This document shows positions 1 to 9,935 of a DNA stretch of 64,000 nucleotides, one piece after another (position 1 is the first letter of the stretch; every line of letters starts with the position of its first letter). Origin of the DNA: Eikenella exigua (lineage in GTDB: Bacteria; Pseudomonadota; Gammaproteobacteria; Burkholderiales; Neisseriaceae). The translations under genes and the position numbers were made by a program. Location: the NCBI RefSeq assembly GCF_008805035.1, contig NZ_CP038018.1, forward strand, positions 1,488,001-1,552,000, written 5' to 3'. A model generated the notes under the pieces. It made no database searches and had not been told where the DNA came from. It saw only the letters and a list, made by a program, of their open reading frames with translations.

Positions 1-217
1 TCTCGTTTTGCAGGGCTTGCAGAAACTGTTGGTTGAGCTGGCTGCCGGGCTTACCAAGCAGCACGATTTGCGCATCGGGATTGAGGTTTTCCCGGCTGCT
101 GCTCAAGGCGGCCGACATAATCAGCATAAACAGAATCGGCATCACAAACAGCACCGCCACGCCGTGCAGATCGCGGCTGAGCAGCTTGAGTTCTTTCGCA
201 ATGGCGGCGGCTAACAT
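1..217 (-). CDS. ABC-2 type transporter permease, N-terminal part (cut by window edge)
   Basis: Membrane subunit of an ABC exporter. Only the first 72 codons are in the window and the frame stays open to base 1. After the ATG at 217 comes a basic stretch (AKELKLLSRD), then one strongly hydrophobic segment (about residues 18-36, VAVLFVMPILFMLIMSAAL), then a soluble stretch, as in ABC-2/NatB-type permeases with a large loop after helix 1. The ATPase gene lies 60 bases upstream on the same strand, so the two probably form one operon. Substrate unknown. The next in-frame codons upstream contain no start, which supports this ATG. Confidence 0.75.
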   Translation of the reverse strand, partial: MLAAAIAKELKLLSRDLHGVAVLFVMPILFMLIMSAALSSSRENLNPDAQIVLLGKPGSQLNQQFLQALQNE

Positions 218-277
218 GAGGCCGGCCTTGTGGGATGGGATGCTTGCATGGGTTTGATCATATTCGTTTTATGGTTT

Positions 278-1171
278 TCAGGTAGCCTGCTTGGACAAGA
301 AGTCCAAATAAAAACTTTCCAGCGAAGCAAAGCCGAAACGGCAGGCTTCGGCGGCGTAGCCTTTATCTTGCAGCGCGGCCAGCAGTTCGGCGGGCGTATC
401 GGTATCGAAATGCAGGGTACCGTCGGCGGCACGGCGGCCTTGCAACGCGGCCAGCTCGGCATCGGGCAGCGGCGGCACGGTGCGCAGGGCCAGACCAGAT
501 TGCCCGCCTTGGCGCAGCACCTCATGCAAGCCGCCGTGATACACCAGCCGCCCGCCGTGCAGCAGCGCAATATCGCGGCACAACAGCTCGATTTCCTGCA
601 AATAATGCGAGGTGTACACCACCGTGATGCCTTGCTGCGTGAGCGCGGCCACGCTATCCAAAATAAAGCGGCGCGATTCGGGGTCGATGCCTACGGTGAT
701 TTCGTCCAAAAAAATCAGCTTGGGGCAGTTGATGAGGCCGATGGCGAAATTCAGCCGCCGCTTCAGGCCGCCGGAAAGGTGTTTAGCCAGCTTCGCTCGG
801 TGTACGGCCAGGCCGGCCTGCTCCAGCAGGGTTCTCAGGTAGCCTTCGTCGCGCACGGCATACAGCGCGGCAAAAAAGCGCATATTGTCCCACACCGAGA
901 GCAAGGGATAAAAGGCAAAATCCTGCGGCACCAGAGAAATACGCTGCCGCTCTTTGGCCGGCAGCCTGCCCAGCAGCACGCCGTCAAACAAAATCTGCCC
1001 GCTCTGCACCGGCAAAAGCCCGGCCAAAAGCGACATCAGCGTGGTTTTGCCTGCGCCGTTTGGGCCGAGCAAGCCCAGCGCCGCCCCCTCGGCCACTGGC
1101 AAGCTCACGCTGTCGAGTGCGTTTTCCTGTGCCTGTGAATAGCGGTAGGTAATTTCTTGTATTTCAATCAT
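278..1171 (-). CDS. ABC transporter ATP-binding protein
   Basis: Cytoplasmic ATPase that should power the ABC-2 permease encoded just downstream. Length 297 residues, normal for CcmA/NatA-type subunits (ABC domain plus about 80 extra C-terminal residues). Walker A is GPNGAGKTT (about residues 36-44), the signature is HLSGGLKRR, Walker B is LIFLDEITVGIDP, and the switch His is in VVYTSHY. The start ATG at 1171 follows an AT-rich leader. The last codons, reading Q-A-T-stop, are part of an uptake sequence (GGCTACCTGA), so the repeat supplies the stop codon. The exported substrate cannot be told from sequence. Confidence 0.88.
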   Translation of the reverse strand: MIEIQEITYRYSQAQENALDSVSLPVAEGAALGLLGPNGAGKTTLMSLLAGLLPVQSGQILFDGVLLGRLPAKERQRISLVPQDFAFYPLLSVWDNMRFFAALYAVRDEGYLRTLLEQAGLAVHRAKLAKHLSGGLKRRLNFAIGLINCPKLIFLDEITVGIDPESRRFILDSVAALTQQGITVVYTSHYLQEIELLCRDIALLHGGRLVYHGGLHEVLRQGGQSGLALRTVPPLPDAELAALQGRRAADGTLHFDTDTPAELLAALQDKGYAAEACRFGFASLESFYLDFLSKQAT

Positions 1172-1344
1172 AAATTTTAAATTCTTAACATTTTAAATTC
1201 TTAACAAAGTTGCCAGAAACTGTCCATTTTATTCAGCTACCTGAAAAATAATATCAGAATAATAGCCTAAGTCTACTCGAAACTGCCGCCCAAAATTTCT
1301 AAAATCGATCCTCGTTCTTAACTCAACCTAATAATGATACTGAT

Positions 1345-2518
1345 ATGAGTACAATGAAAACTGTAAGATGGTACGGTCGCCGCGACATCCGTGTGGAAGA
1401 CGTAGCCATTCCCGAAATCACACGCCCGTCATAAGTGAAAATCGCTGTGAAATACACCGGCATCTGCGGCAGCGGACCTGCACGAATACCTCAACGGCCC
1501 TATCTTTATCCTGGTAGAGAAAGAGCACCCCTATTCCAGCCGCAAAGGCCCGCTCACGCCCGACCACGAATTTGCCAGCGAAATCGTGGAAGTGGGAACA
1601 GGCGTAACCACCAATGTGAAAGTAGGTGACTGCATAACCGTTGGGCCGATTTTGGACAAAGACGGACTCAAAGGCAAATACAACCTTGGTAAAAACCTCA
1701 GCTTTGTCGGCCTGGCTGCCGATAGCGGATTCACCAGCTACTGCGTGGTAGACGGCGAATTGTGCCACAAATTGTCCGACAGCATCGACTACGAACAGGG
1801 TACGTCAGAGCCCGCTGCCGCAGCCCTGTATGCCGTGCGCCAAAGCAGCTTCAAAGCCCTGCATGCTGCCGGTGCCACCATCATCTACGCCATTGAGCTT
1901 TCTCCCGAACGCCAAGCCAAAGCTCGCAAACTGGGTGCTGTGGTGGTCAACCCCTCCAAAGTGAATGTGGTAGAACACATCAAAGTCGAAAACGATGACG
2001 ACGTAAACGTGTCGTTTGAGATAACCGGCGTGGCTCCCGTGCTGAAACAGGCCATCGAAGCCGTGGAAAACGACGGCAAATGCGTGATCGTGAGCATTTG
2101 GGAAAACGAAGCCTCCATCCACCCGAACGAAATCGTGATTAAGGAAAAAACTGTGAAAGGCATCATCGCCTACCGCGACATTTTCCACGCCGTATTGCAA
2201 CTGATGGAACAAGGCTACTTCCCGAAAAACAAGCTGGTTACCAAACGCATCAAGCTGCAAGACATCGTGAGCGAAGGCTTTGAAGCCCTGGTGAAAGAGA
2301 AGAGCCAAGTGAAGATTTTAGTGTCTCCAAACCAAGCGCTTAGCCCGCTTACACCAAACAGCTGCCCGCAGGGAAACTTGGGAGCGGTTTTGTGTGAAAG
2401 GCTACCTGAAAAATGGATTTCAGGTAGCCTTCGGTGCGGTGGCGTGCAGGCATTAAATATACCCTGCGGAATCTCAAATAGCCCTTACGCCCACATGGAT
2501 CCAAACAATCGGAAATAA
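1345..2518 (+). pseudogene. 2,3-butanediol dehydrogenase-like zinc alcohol dehydrogenase, broken
   Basis: A medium-chain Zn alcohol dehydrogenase of the (R,R)-butanediol dehydrogenase type, no longer intact. Start ATG at 1345 or 1354. Lesions seen: TAA at 1432-1434 after about 26 codons; one extra base near 1477, because GICGS must switch frame to continue as DLHEYLNGPIFI; an in-frame loss inside the Rossmann domain, since KALHAAG follows AVRQSSF directly and the GxGxxG nucleotide loop is absent; and loss of the normal stop after VKILVSP, so the frame runs about 65 codons into intergenic DNA and an uptake-sequence hairpin. The middle (LTPDHEFASEIVEVG, ELSPERQAKARKLGA) is clearly of this family. 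It cannot make a working enzyme. Confidence 0.82.
2399..2431. terminator. Inverted eikDUS pair (hairpin)
   Basis: AGGCTACCTGAA at 2399-2410 and its reverse complement at 2419-2430 form a 12-bp stem with an 8-base loop. It lies in the tail of the butanediol dehydrogenase pseudogene and just past the convergent aroA stop, so it could serve both strands. Confidence 0.6.
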
Positions 2519-3777
2519 TCGGGAAAGGTTTTGTTCACGCATTGCGGGTCGTTGATATACACGGACACGCCAAGCAGGGAAACCAGCGAGAAGCACATGG
2601 CCATGCGGTGGTCATCGTAAGTGGCGATGCGGGCATTGGCGACTAGGCGGGGCGGCGGGGTGATGTGGATGGCTTCGGCTTCCTCTTCCACCCGTGCGCC
2701 AAGTTTGCGCAGTTCGGCGGCCATGGCGGCGATGCGGTCGGTTTCTTTCACGCGCCATGAGCCGATATTGCGCAGGCTGCAACGCGCGCCGGCAGCAAGT
2801 GCCACCACGGCCAGGGTCATTGCCGCATCGGGGATGTGGTTGGCATCCAAATCGAAGGGGCGGATGCGCTGGCCGGGGCGGCGGGCTACCTGAATATAAT
2901 TTTCGCCCCACTCCACGGCGGCGCCGATTTTTTCCAGCTCGACGGCAAACGCAGTGTCGCCCTGGATGCTGTGCCACCCGATACCGTACACGCGCACGGG
3001 AGTGGCGGCGAGCAGGCCGGCGGCAAGGAAATAGGATGCGCCGGAGGCATCGCCTTCCACGTGAAGGTTGGCCGGGGCGTGGTAACGGGCTGTTTCAGGT
3101 AGCCTGAACAGCCGATGGCTGTCGTGGGCTACCTGAACGCCGAATTGCGCCATCAGTTTGAGCGTGATGTCGATATAGGGTTTGGAAATCAGCTCGCCCT
3201 GTACTTCGATTTCGTGCGCCTGGCCGGTGAGCGGCAAGGCCATCAGGAGGGCGGTGAGAAATTGGCTGGACACGTTGCCGCGCACGGCGATGCGGCTCTG
3301 GCCGCCGACCTGCCGCTCGCTGATGTGTAGCGGCGGATAGCCTGTCTGGCCTTCATAACGGATATTGGCTCCGGCTTGGCGCAGGGCATCGACCAAATCG
3401 CCGATGGGGCGTTCGTGCATCCGTGCCACGCCGTGCAGATGGTAATCGCCGCCAAGCAGAGCCAGGGTGGCGGTGAGCGGGCGGAAGGCGGTGCCGGCGT
3501 TGCCGAGGAACAAATCGGCCTGCCGCCGTGGGAAACGGCCGCCGCAGCCGTGCACGGTGTAACTGCCGCCTCCATGATGTTCAATGCGGACGCCGAGGCT
3601 TTGCAGCGCGGCGAGCATATGGCGGGTGTCGTCGGCATCGAGCAGGTTGTCGATGCGGCAAGCGTTGTCGGACAGGGCGGCCAACAGCAGGGTGCGGTTG
3701 CTGATGCTTTTGGAGCCGGGCAGCGTGATGGCGGCGGGGCGCAGGCGGGCAGCGGGGAGGTAGAGGGAATCGGTCAT
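2485..3777 (-). CDS. aroA: 3-phosphoshikimate 1-carboxyvinyltransferase (EPSP synthase)
   Basis: Cytoplasmic shikimate-pathway enzyme that adds the enolpyruvyl group of PEP to shikimate 3-phosphate. Length 430 residues, standard. Visible motifs: LPGSKSISNR with Lys23 (substrate-binding Lys of the N-terminal domain), the PEP loop GNAGTAFRPL, RMHERPIGDLVDAL, GDASGASYFLAAGLL, ETDRIAAMAAELRKLG and DDHRMAMCFSL. It lies downstream of recN and ftsY on the same strand, but two eikDUS hairpins separate it from recN, so it is probably transcribed on its own. An eikDUS is embedded in frame near 3098-3109. Confidence 0.97.
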   Translation of the reverse strand: MTDSLYLPAARLRPAAITLPGSKSISNRTLLLAALSDNACRIDNLLDADDTRHMLAALQSLGVRIEHHGGGSYTVHGCGGRFPRRQADLFLGNAGTAFRPLTATLALLGGDYHLHGVARMHERPIGDLVDALRQAGANIRYEGQTGYPPLHISERQVGGQSRIAVRGNVSSQFLTALLMALPLTGQAHEIEVQGELISKPYIDITLKLMAQFGVQVAHDSHRLFRLPETARYHAPANLHVEGDASGASYFLAAGLLAATPVRVYGIGWHSIQGDTAFAVELEKIGAAVEWGENYIQVARRPGQRIRPFDLDANHIPDAAMTLAVVALAAGARCSLRNIGSWRVKETDRIAAMAAELRKLGARVEEEAEAIHITPPPRLVANARIATYDDHRMAMCFSLVSLLGVSVYINDPQCVNKTFPDYFRLFGSMWA

Positions 3778-3845
3778 GATGGGCTTGGAATAGAAGGAAG
3801 GGCTAGCTGCAAACAGACAACGGTTTTTATGGAGGAGGAGGTGTT

Positions 3846-3936
3846 TTCAGGTAGCCTTTCTGGGTTTCAGGCTACCTGAAATTTGGGCTGGTTTAGTTTT
3901 CAGGTAGCCTCTTGCTTGGCCTAAAGGCTACCTGAA
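3846..3936. terminator. Two tandem inverted eikDUS pairs
   Basis: Four uptake sequences: TTCAGGTAGCCT at 3846-3857, AGGCTACCTGAA at 3869-3880, TTCAGGTAGCCT at 3899-3910, AGGCTACCTGAA at 3925-3936. They fold as two adjacent hairpins immediately after the recN stop on the minus strand and are the likely recN terminator. Confidence 0.6.
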
Positions 3937-3945
3937 ACCACCGCC

Positions 3946-5610
3946 CTACTCTGCTGCCGCCATTTCCAGCATTTCGGCGGCATGACGGCGGGTGGTGTCG
4001 GTGAGGGTTTCGCCGCCGAGCATGCGGGCGATTTCTTCGACGCGCGCACTGCCTTCGAGCTCGCGGATGGTGCTCACAGTTTGGCCGCCACCGCTGTGCT
4101 TGCTCACCTGCCAATGCTGCGCGCCGCAGGCAGCTACTTGCGGCAGGTGGGTAACGGCAAGCACTTGGTGCTGCCGCCCCAACGTGCGCAGGGCGCGGCC
4201 GACGGTTTCGGCCACGCCGCCGCCGATGCCGCTGTCTACTTCGTCAAAAATCAGGGTGGGAATCTGCGTGCATTGGCTAGCGGTGACCTGCAGAGCCAGG
4301 CTGATGCGGGCCAGTTCGCCGCCGGAGGCGACTTTGTTTAACGGCCGCAAGGGACTGCCTTGGTTGGCGGCTACCTGAAACTGCACCTGCTCCAGCCCAT
4401 ATGCCTGCGCTTCGCACGGGATGAGCTCAATGTGGAAACGCGCACCACGCATGGAAAGCTGCTGCATGTGTTCGGTGGTTTCTTCGGCCAGTTTGGCAGC
4501 GGCCTGCTGCCTTTGAGCAGACAGCTCGCGCGCAGGCTGCAAATAGGCGGCTTCGGCCAGGCGCACCTGTTCTCGCAGGGCTTCGATATCGGCGGCGGCT
4601 TCGGAATCGGCCAAATCCTGCTGCAGCTGCGCCAGGCGGGCAGGCAGGTCTTCTGGCTCGATACGGTGGCGGCGGGCGGCAGACATCAGCTCGGCCATGC
4701 GCTCTTCCTGCGCGGCCAATTCGGCGGGGTTGATTTCGGCACGGGCGGCCACGCTGTGCATGTGGCTGCTGATTTCGCCCAACTCGGCTTCGATGCTATC
4801 CAGCATGGCCAGGCTTTCGGCAAAACGTGGCTCGATGCCGGAGAGGCTTTCCAGCTGGCGGCGGCAACGCCCGGCCAGGCTGTGCAGGCCGTTGTCGCCA
4901 TCGATGTGGGCGGCCACTTCTTCGGCAGCCTGCAACAGCTCGGCAGCGTGCGCCAAGCTGTCGTAGCTTTGCGAAAGCTGCGCCCATTCGCCTTCCACCG
5001 GGGCGAGTTTTTCCATTTCGCCCACCTGCCAAGCCAGCCGCTCGCGCTCTTCGGCCAAACGCTCGCCCTCGGCTTCGGCGGTAGCCAAATCTTCTTGTGC
5101 CTGCCGCCATTGCCGATAAGCGGCTTGCACTTGCTCGGCCAATGGCTTACTGCCGGCAAAAGCATCCAACAGATCGCGCTGCACGGCTTCGCTGTTGAGC
5201 GAGTGGTGCGCGCTTTGGCCGTGGATGTCCACCAGGCGGCTGCCGATTTGGCGCAGTTGGGCCAGGGTGGCGGCCTGATTGTTGATGAAGCTGCGGCTGC
5301 GGCCTTTGCTGTCGATGGTGCGGCGGATGGAAAGCTCGACCTCGTCTGCGCCGAGCAGGCCTTGTTCGCAGAGTTCGGCGCGCAATGCGGGCAAGCCGCT
5401 CAAATCAAACAGGGCGGAAAGCTGCGCTTCGGGGCAGCCGTGGCGGATTTGGCTGTAGTTGGCCTTGTCGCCGAGCAGCAGGCTGAGCGCATCGAGCGTG
5501 ATGGATTTGCCGGCACCGGTTTCGCCGGTGAGCACGGTAAAACCGGGCTGGAAATCCAGATGGAGTTGCTCAACAATCACAAAATCGCGCAAAGAGAGGG
5601 CAAGCAGCAT
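3946..5610 (-). CDS. recN: DNA repair protein RecN
   Basis: SMC-like ATPase acting in recombinational repair of double-strand breaks. Length 554 residues, normal. Walker A is GETGAGKS (residues 29-36) in an N-terminal ATPase half. The middle is a Glu/Ala/Gln-rich coiled coil (about 150-370). The C-terminal half has the signature LNKVASGGELARISLAL, Walker B LIFDEVDSGIGG and the downstream LAVTHLPQVAA. The start ATG at 5610 gives MLLALSLRDFVIVEQ, the usual N-terminus. An eikDUS lies in frame near 4370-4381. Hairpins bound the gene on both sides, so it is probably monocistronic. Confidence 0.96.
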   Translation of the reverse strand: MLLALSLRDFVIVEQLHLDFQPGFTVLTGETGAGKSITLDALSLLLGDKANYSQIRHGCPEAQLSALFDLSGLPALRAELCEQGLLGADEVELSIRRTIDSKGRSRSFINNQAATLAQLRQIGSRLVDIHGQSAHHSLNSEAVQRDLLDAFAGSKPLAEQVQAAYRQWRQAQEDLATAEAEGERLAEERERLAWQVGEMEKLAPVEGEWAQLSQSYDSLAHAAELLQAAEEVAAHIDGDNGLHSLAGRCRRQLESLSGIEPRFAESLAMLDSIEAELGEISSHMHSVAARAEINPAELAAQEERMAELMSAARRHRIEPEDLPARLAQLQQDLADSEAAADIEALREQVRLAEAAYLQPARELSAQRQQAAAKLAEETTEHMQQLSMRGARFHIELIPCEAQAYGLEQVQFQVAANQGSPLRPLNKVASGGELARISLALQVTASQCTQIPTLIFDEVDSGIGGGVAETVGRALRTLGRQHQVLAVTHLPQVAACGAQHWQVSKHSGGGQTVSTIRELEGSARVEEIARMLGGETLTDTTRRHAAEMLEMAAAE

Positions 5611-5649
5611 GGTGTTCTCGAAAGGAAGGAGTGAAGCGGATTATATAAC

Positions 5650-5704
5650 AGGCTACCTGAAAACCGAGAGGCTACCTGAAAACGGTTTTTCAGGTAGCCT
5701 TTTG
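5650..5704 (-). terminator. eikDUS hairpin after ftsY
   Basis: Three uptake sequences at 5650-5661, 5669-5680 and (inverted) 5689-5700. The inner pair forms a 12-bp stem just after the ftsY stop at 5720, a likely terminator between ftsY and recN. Confidence 0.6.
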
Positions 5705-5719
5705 CTGTGTATCTTGGGA

Positions 5720-7075
<1,356 letters not shown>

Positions 7076-7128
7076 CTGGTTGGTTATACTCCATAAACAA
7101 ACCGGTTTACTAGTCAGCAATGGAACAA

Positions 7129-7168
7129 AGGCTACCTGAAACAGATTGGCTGTATTTTCAGGTAGCCT
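7129..7168 (-). terminator. Inverted eikDUS pair ending the GTPase/roadblock operon
   Basis: AGGCTACCTGAA at 7129-7140 and its reverse complement at 7157-7168, a 12-bp stem with a 16-base loop. It starts 35 bases past the last operon stop (7203) on the minus strand. Confidence 0.6.
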
Positions 7169-7202
7169 GGCGTGCGGCACTCATTGCGTGTCGGATAGGC
7201 GT

Positions 7203-7571
7203 TTAGCTGCTTTCCAAATCTACAATGCTGCGTGCGGCACGTCGGGCGTCGAGCAGAATCAAGCCCAGTTTGGCACTTTCTCGGGCAGTTACTACCAATA
7301 CAGTGTCTTCACCGGCTTGAATCAGCAGGATGTAGCCATCGGTGCCTTTCACAATCACCTGCTCCAATTCGCCACATAGTAGCTCTTTGGTGGTACGGTT
7401 GCCCAAGGCCAGCAACGCGGCAGACATAGCACCAACACGATCCGGGTCAATATTGGCCTGGAGCATAGAGGCAACCGGCAAGCCGTCACTGGAAATAACA
7501 GCGGAAGCGGTAATATCAACAGACGAGCTGTTTAAATCACTCAATACAGAAGAAACTAATTGTTGTTGCAT
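7203..7571 (-). CDS. Roadblock/LC7-domain protein (MglB-like)
   Basis: Small cytoplasmic protein of 122 residues, made of a single roadblock/LC7 fold: DITASAVISSDGLPVASML, then a helix (DPDRVGAMSAALLALGNRTTKEL), then strands QVIVKGTDGYILLIQAG and DTVLVVTARESAKLGLIL. Roadblock proteins act as regulators or GAPs of Ras-like GTPases, and such a GTPase is encoded two genes upstream. The ATG at 7571 is chosen because GGGAAAA sits a few bases upstream; the longer TTG start at 7586 would overlap that site. Last gene of a five-gene operon, 23 bases after its neighbour. Confidence 0.85.
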   Translation of the reverse strand: MQQQLVSSVLSDLNSSSVDITASAVISSDGLPVASMLQANIDPDRVGAMSAALLALGNRTTKELLCGELEQVIVKGTDGYILLIQAGEDTVLVVTARESAKLGLILLDARRAARSIVDLESS

Positions 7572-7594
7572 ATTGTGTTTTCCCAATAATTTAA

Positions 7595-8254
7595 TTAGAG
7601 TGCTTCAATCTGGTTAGCAGAATCAACGATTTGATACAGCGCCCGCACTAAAGATACAAATTCATCTTTATGCAGCTGCGGTACACCGCCGGTAACCAGG
7701 ATAAATTTCAAATCACCGATATACAGCGGGAAGAAAGTCAGCTCACTCTGGCCTGACGGATCACAAATGCCCACCGCATTGTGGTAGATATTCAGGTTGT
7801 TCTTAATCAAGAGGCTATGCTGTTCATACAAGCGAACGGCTTCACTGGCCAACACTGCGATTTCTTCAGCAGCTTCGTGGTTGAAACCGGAGCTGGAAAA
7901 ATAGAAACCGTCTTGATCTACCAATAATGCCTTCTGCACATCAGAGAGGTGCGTAAGAATATTGGGCAGGCCGGTGCCGCTGAGCAAATCGGTTTTTTTG
8001 TCCGGCTCGTCTTCGCCATACAAAAATTCCAAACGCTGCATGCGGTACAACAAGTTGAGTGCGGCATCAATATCGTTGGTTTGCGCCCAACGCAATAAAT
8101 TTTCCCGGCCAACAGTTTCCTGCTCGCCAGCCTGCAGAATACCGCCCAGCAGAGTACGGCTAGCACTTTGGCCTTTATTGGAAACCGCATAGTATGCGCC
8201 AGCGGGAGTTACTCGTGGGTATAGATTAGGCTGCAAAAGTAGTGTCGAATCCAT
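7595..8254 (-). CDS. Second roadblock-like regulatory protein, function unknown
   Basis: A 219-residue cytoplasmic protein. The N-terminal half (about 1-95) looks helical and has no family I can name (LLRWAQTNDIDAALNLLYRMQRLEFLYG). The C-terminal half resembles a roadblock fold: ALLVDQDGFYFSSSGF, a helix EEIAVLASEAVRLYEQH, then LTFFPLYIGDLKFILVTGG. It starts 2 bases after the GTPase gene, which implies translational coupling. A two-partner regulator for the GTPase is an inference from position and fold pattern. Confidence 0.65.
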   Translation of the reverse strand: MDSTLLLQPNLYPRVTPAGAYYAVSNKGQSASRTLLGGILQAGEQETVGRENLLRWAQTNDIDAALNLLYRMQRLEFLYGEDEPDKKTDLLSGTGLPNILTHLSDVQKALLVDQDGFYFSSSGFNHEAAEEIAVLASEAVRLYEQHSLLIKNNLNIYHNAVGICDPSGQSELTFFPLYIGDLKFILVTGGVPQLHKDEFVSLVRALYQIVDSANQIEAL

Positions 8255-8256
8255 TT

Positions 8257-8793
8257 TTATACCTCTAAACCAGGATCAATTGAATACAGCATCGCAGTAA
8301 CCAGCTGTTTCACATCGTTTTCATTCCGCGCATCAATTTCAAATACCGGCACGTTCATGCCGTATTGCAGCAGGTATTTCTGATACACCTCGATACCGGG
8401 CGTGGCTTTCAAATCCATCTTGGTTACACCCACAACCACAGGTGCGGTTTTGAGCAAATCACTAAACGAATCCAAGAAGAATTTCAGGTCTTTCAAAGGA
8501 TTGGAACGGGTATTATCCAACAGCAACACCAAGCCCATACTGCCTTGGCTCAAAATGTCCCACATGAAATCAAAACGTTCCTGCCCGGGCGTGCCGTACA
8601 AATGCACCTTGGTATTCTCATCTAAGTGAATCACACCGTAGTCCATGGCCACGGTGGTGTGGCTTTTCATGGAGGTAGTCATATCAGATGCACGGGCATC
8701 GGTCTTAATCGGTGGGTCGTCTGACAGTGCAGCAATAGCGGTAGTTTTCCCTACGCCGACCGGACCTGTAAAAATAATCTTATTCTCTGCCAT
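8257..8793 (-). CDS. MglA-like small Ras-superfamily GTPase
   Basis: Stand-alone prokaryotic Ras-like GTPase of 178 residues. G1 is GPVGVGKT (residues 10-17), G2 candidates are the Thr residues of MTTSMKSHTT, G3 is GTPGQERFDFMW (67 on), where the usual Asp of DxxGQ is replaced by Gly as in this prokaryotic class, and G4 is TKMD (124-127). No membrane anchor or lipidation site. MglA and its roadblock partner MglB set cell polarity and type IV pilus-based motility in Myxococcus. Here the GTPase sits in an operon with two roadblock-type proteins, a receiver-like protein and a FimV-like protein, so a role in twitching or pilus positioning is a reasonable inference but unproven. Confidence 0.88.
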   Translation of the reverse strand: MAENKIIFTGPVGVGKTTAIAALSDDPPIKTDARASDMTTSMKSHTTVAMDYGVIHLDENTKVHLYGTPGQERFDFMWDILSQGSMGLVLLLDNTRSNPLKDLKFFLDSFSDLLKTAPVVVGVTKMDLKATPGIEVYQKYLLQYGMNVPVFEIDARNENDVKQLVTAMLYSIDPGLEV

Positions 8794-8804
8794 GTTATAT
8801 TCCT

Positions 8805-9932
8805 TTATCGGCCAATAATTTTATTCATCAAACGTTGCAGCAGCCCGCGCTGTTTCGGTACTTCTTCGTCGCTATCTTCTTCATGCGCTCTAGTATGAAC
8901 TCTCTCCGGACGCTGTATAGTTTGCGTTTGTGCAGCAACTCTAGCTTGCCCTGCTCCAGCAGTCTGAGTCTCAGCCTGCCCGGCCGATTCCACAATCAGA
9001 TGGTCGGTAACATAGACCGCAGTAAGATAATCAGCTAAATCTTTGTTATCGATAAGCATCAGCTTGTGCAGAATAGTCAGGCTACCTGAAGCCTTGGTTA
9101 AGAAGGCGGATAGGCGCATTGATTCGGCAAGCGGTGCCAAACGAGTCAGGTTTGGCCAGTTGCGAACTTTGAATACTGTGCTTTTGTTGATTACTTTGGG
9201 AAAGCGGCCATTACTTGTCCAAATAGCCAACTGCCATAAGCAAGCAGTAATGGAAAGCTTGGCCTTGGCTTTCAAGTTCTCTTCAGTAATCGCTCGCGTT
9301 TGCAAATCAACAAATTTCTGTTCACACAAAGATTTGAGTGTTTCAGAATCGGTTACCAACAACACTTTCTGAATGGACGGGAACACCAGCAACATAGGTT
9401 TGCCGTTGTGCATTACCGCCACATTGACATCCTGCTTGGCTGCTTTGCGTACTTCGCCCAACAAACCGTTGTCTTCATCGAAATGTTCGATGGTGATACT
9501 AGCCGAATGAGATCGTACAGACGAAGCTTGCTCGGTTTCCTGTGTTGCCAGCCTAGGAGCATGCTCCGCTCGGCTACTACTACTGGCTACCCAAATGCCG
9601 TTACCCTGTTGCAGGTTTTTTAAGTTCAAAAACAGAGTATCGAACTTAATCGGCTTGGCCAGATAAGGAGCGGTTACCGGAGGCGGCAAGCTGGAAAAAT
9701 ACACCACCTTCGCATCGGGAAACTGGTTTTTTGCATCTTTCCAAATCTCCACATCAGTATCGGCATCGGCCAATACCATATCTGGCTGAATACCCTGCTC
9801 CACTGTAACCAGTTCATAATTAGTAATACCATGCATTTTGAATGCCATACGGAACATCGCATATTGGCGCTCATCCATGCCCAACAACATGATGTGAACC
9901 GTCTTCACTTGGGGGATTGCGTTATTAGTCAT
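8805..9932 (-). CDS. Receiver-like regulatory protein, uncharacterised
   Basis: A 375-residue cytoplasmic protein. The first about 110 residues read like a CheY-type receiver: VHIMLLGMDERQYAMFRMAF, then DMVLADADTDVEIW with acidic residues where the phospho-acceptor lies, VVYFSS, and a KPIKFDTLFLNL segment carrying the Lys-Pro of receivers. A Ser-rich linker follows. The rest (about 160-330) has no family I recognise. The end is Gln/Arg-rich and basic (GLLQRLMNKIIGR). It begins 3 bases after its upstream neighbour's stop and ends 11 bases before the GTPase gene. Confidence 0.6.
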   Translation of the reverse strand: MTNNAIPQVKTVHIMLLGMDERQYAMFRMAFKMHGITNYELVTVEQGIQPDMVLADADTDVEIWKDAKNQFPDAKVVYFSSLPPPVTAPYLAKPIKFDTLFLNLKNLQQGNGIWVASSSSRAEHAPRLATQETEQASSVRSHSASITIEHFDEDNGLLGEVRKAAKQDVNVAVMHNGKPMLLVFPSIQKVLLVTDSETLKSLCEQKFVDLQTRAITEENLKAKAKLSITACLWQLAIWTSNGRFPKVINKSTVFKVRNWPNLTRLAPLAESMRLSAFLTKASGSLTILHKLMLIDNKDLADYLTAVYVTDHLIVESAGQAETQTAGAGQARVAAQTQTIQRPERVHTRAHEEDSDEEVPKQRGLLQRLMNKIIGR

Positions 9933-9935
9933 TTA

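Noticed and set aside
1328..1347. Fur-box-like AATAATGATACTGATATG before the butanediol dehydrogenase pseudogene
   Set aside because: Only a partial match to GATAATGATAATCATTATC, in AT-rich DNA before a dead gene.
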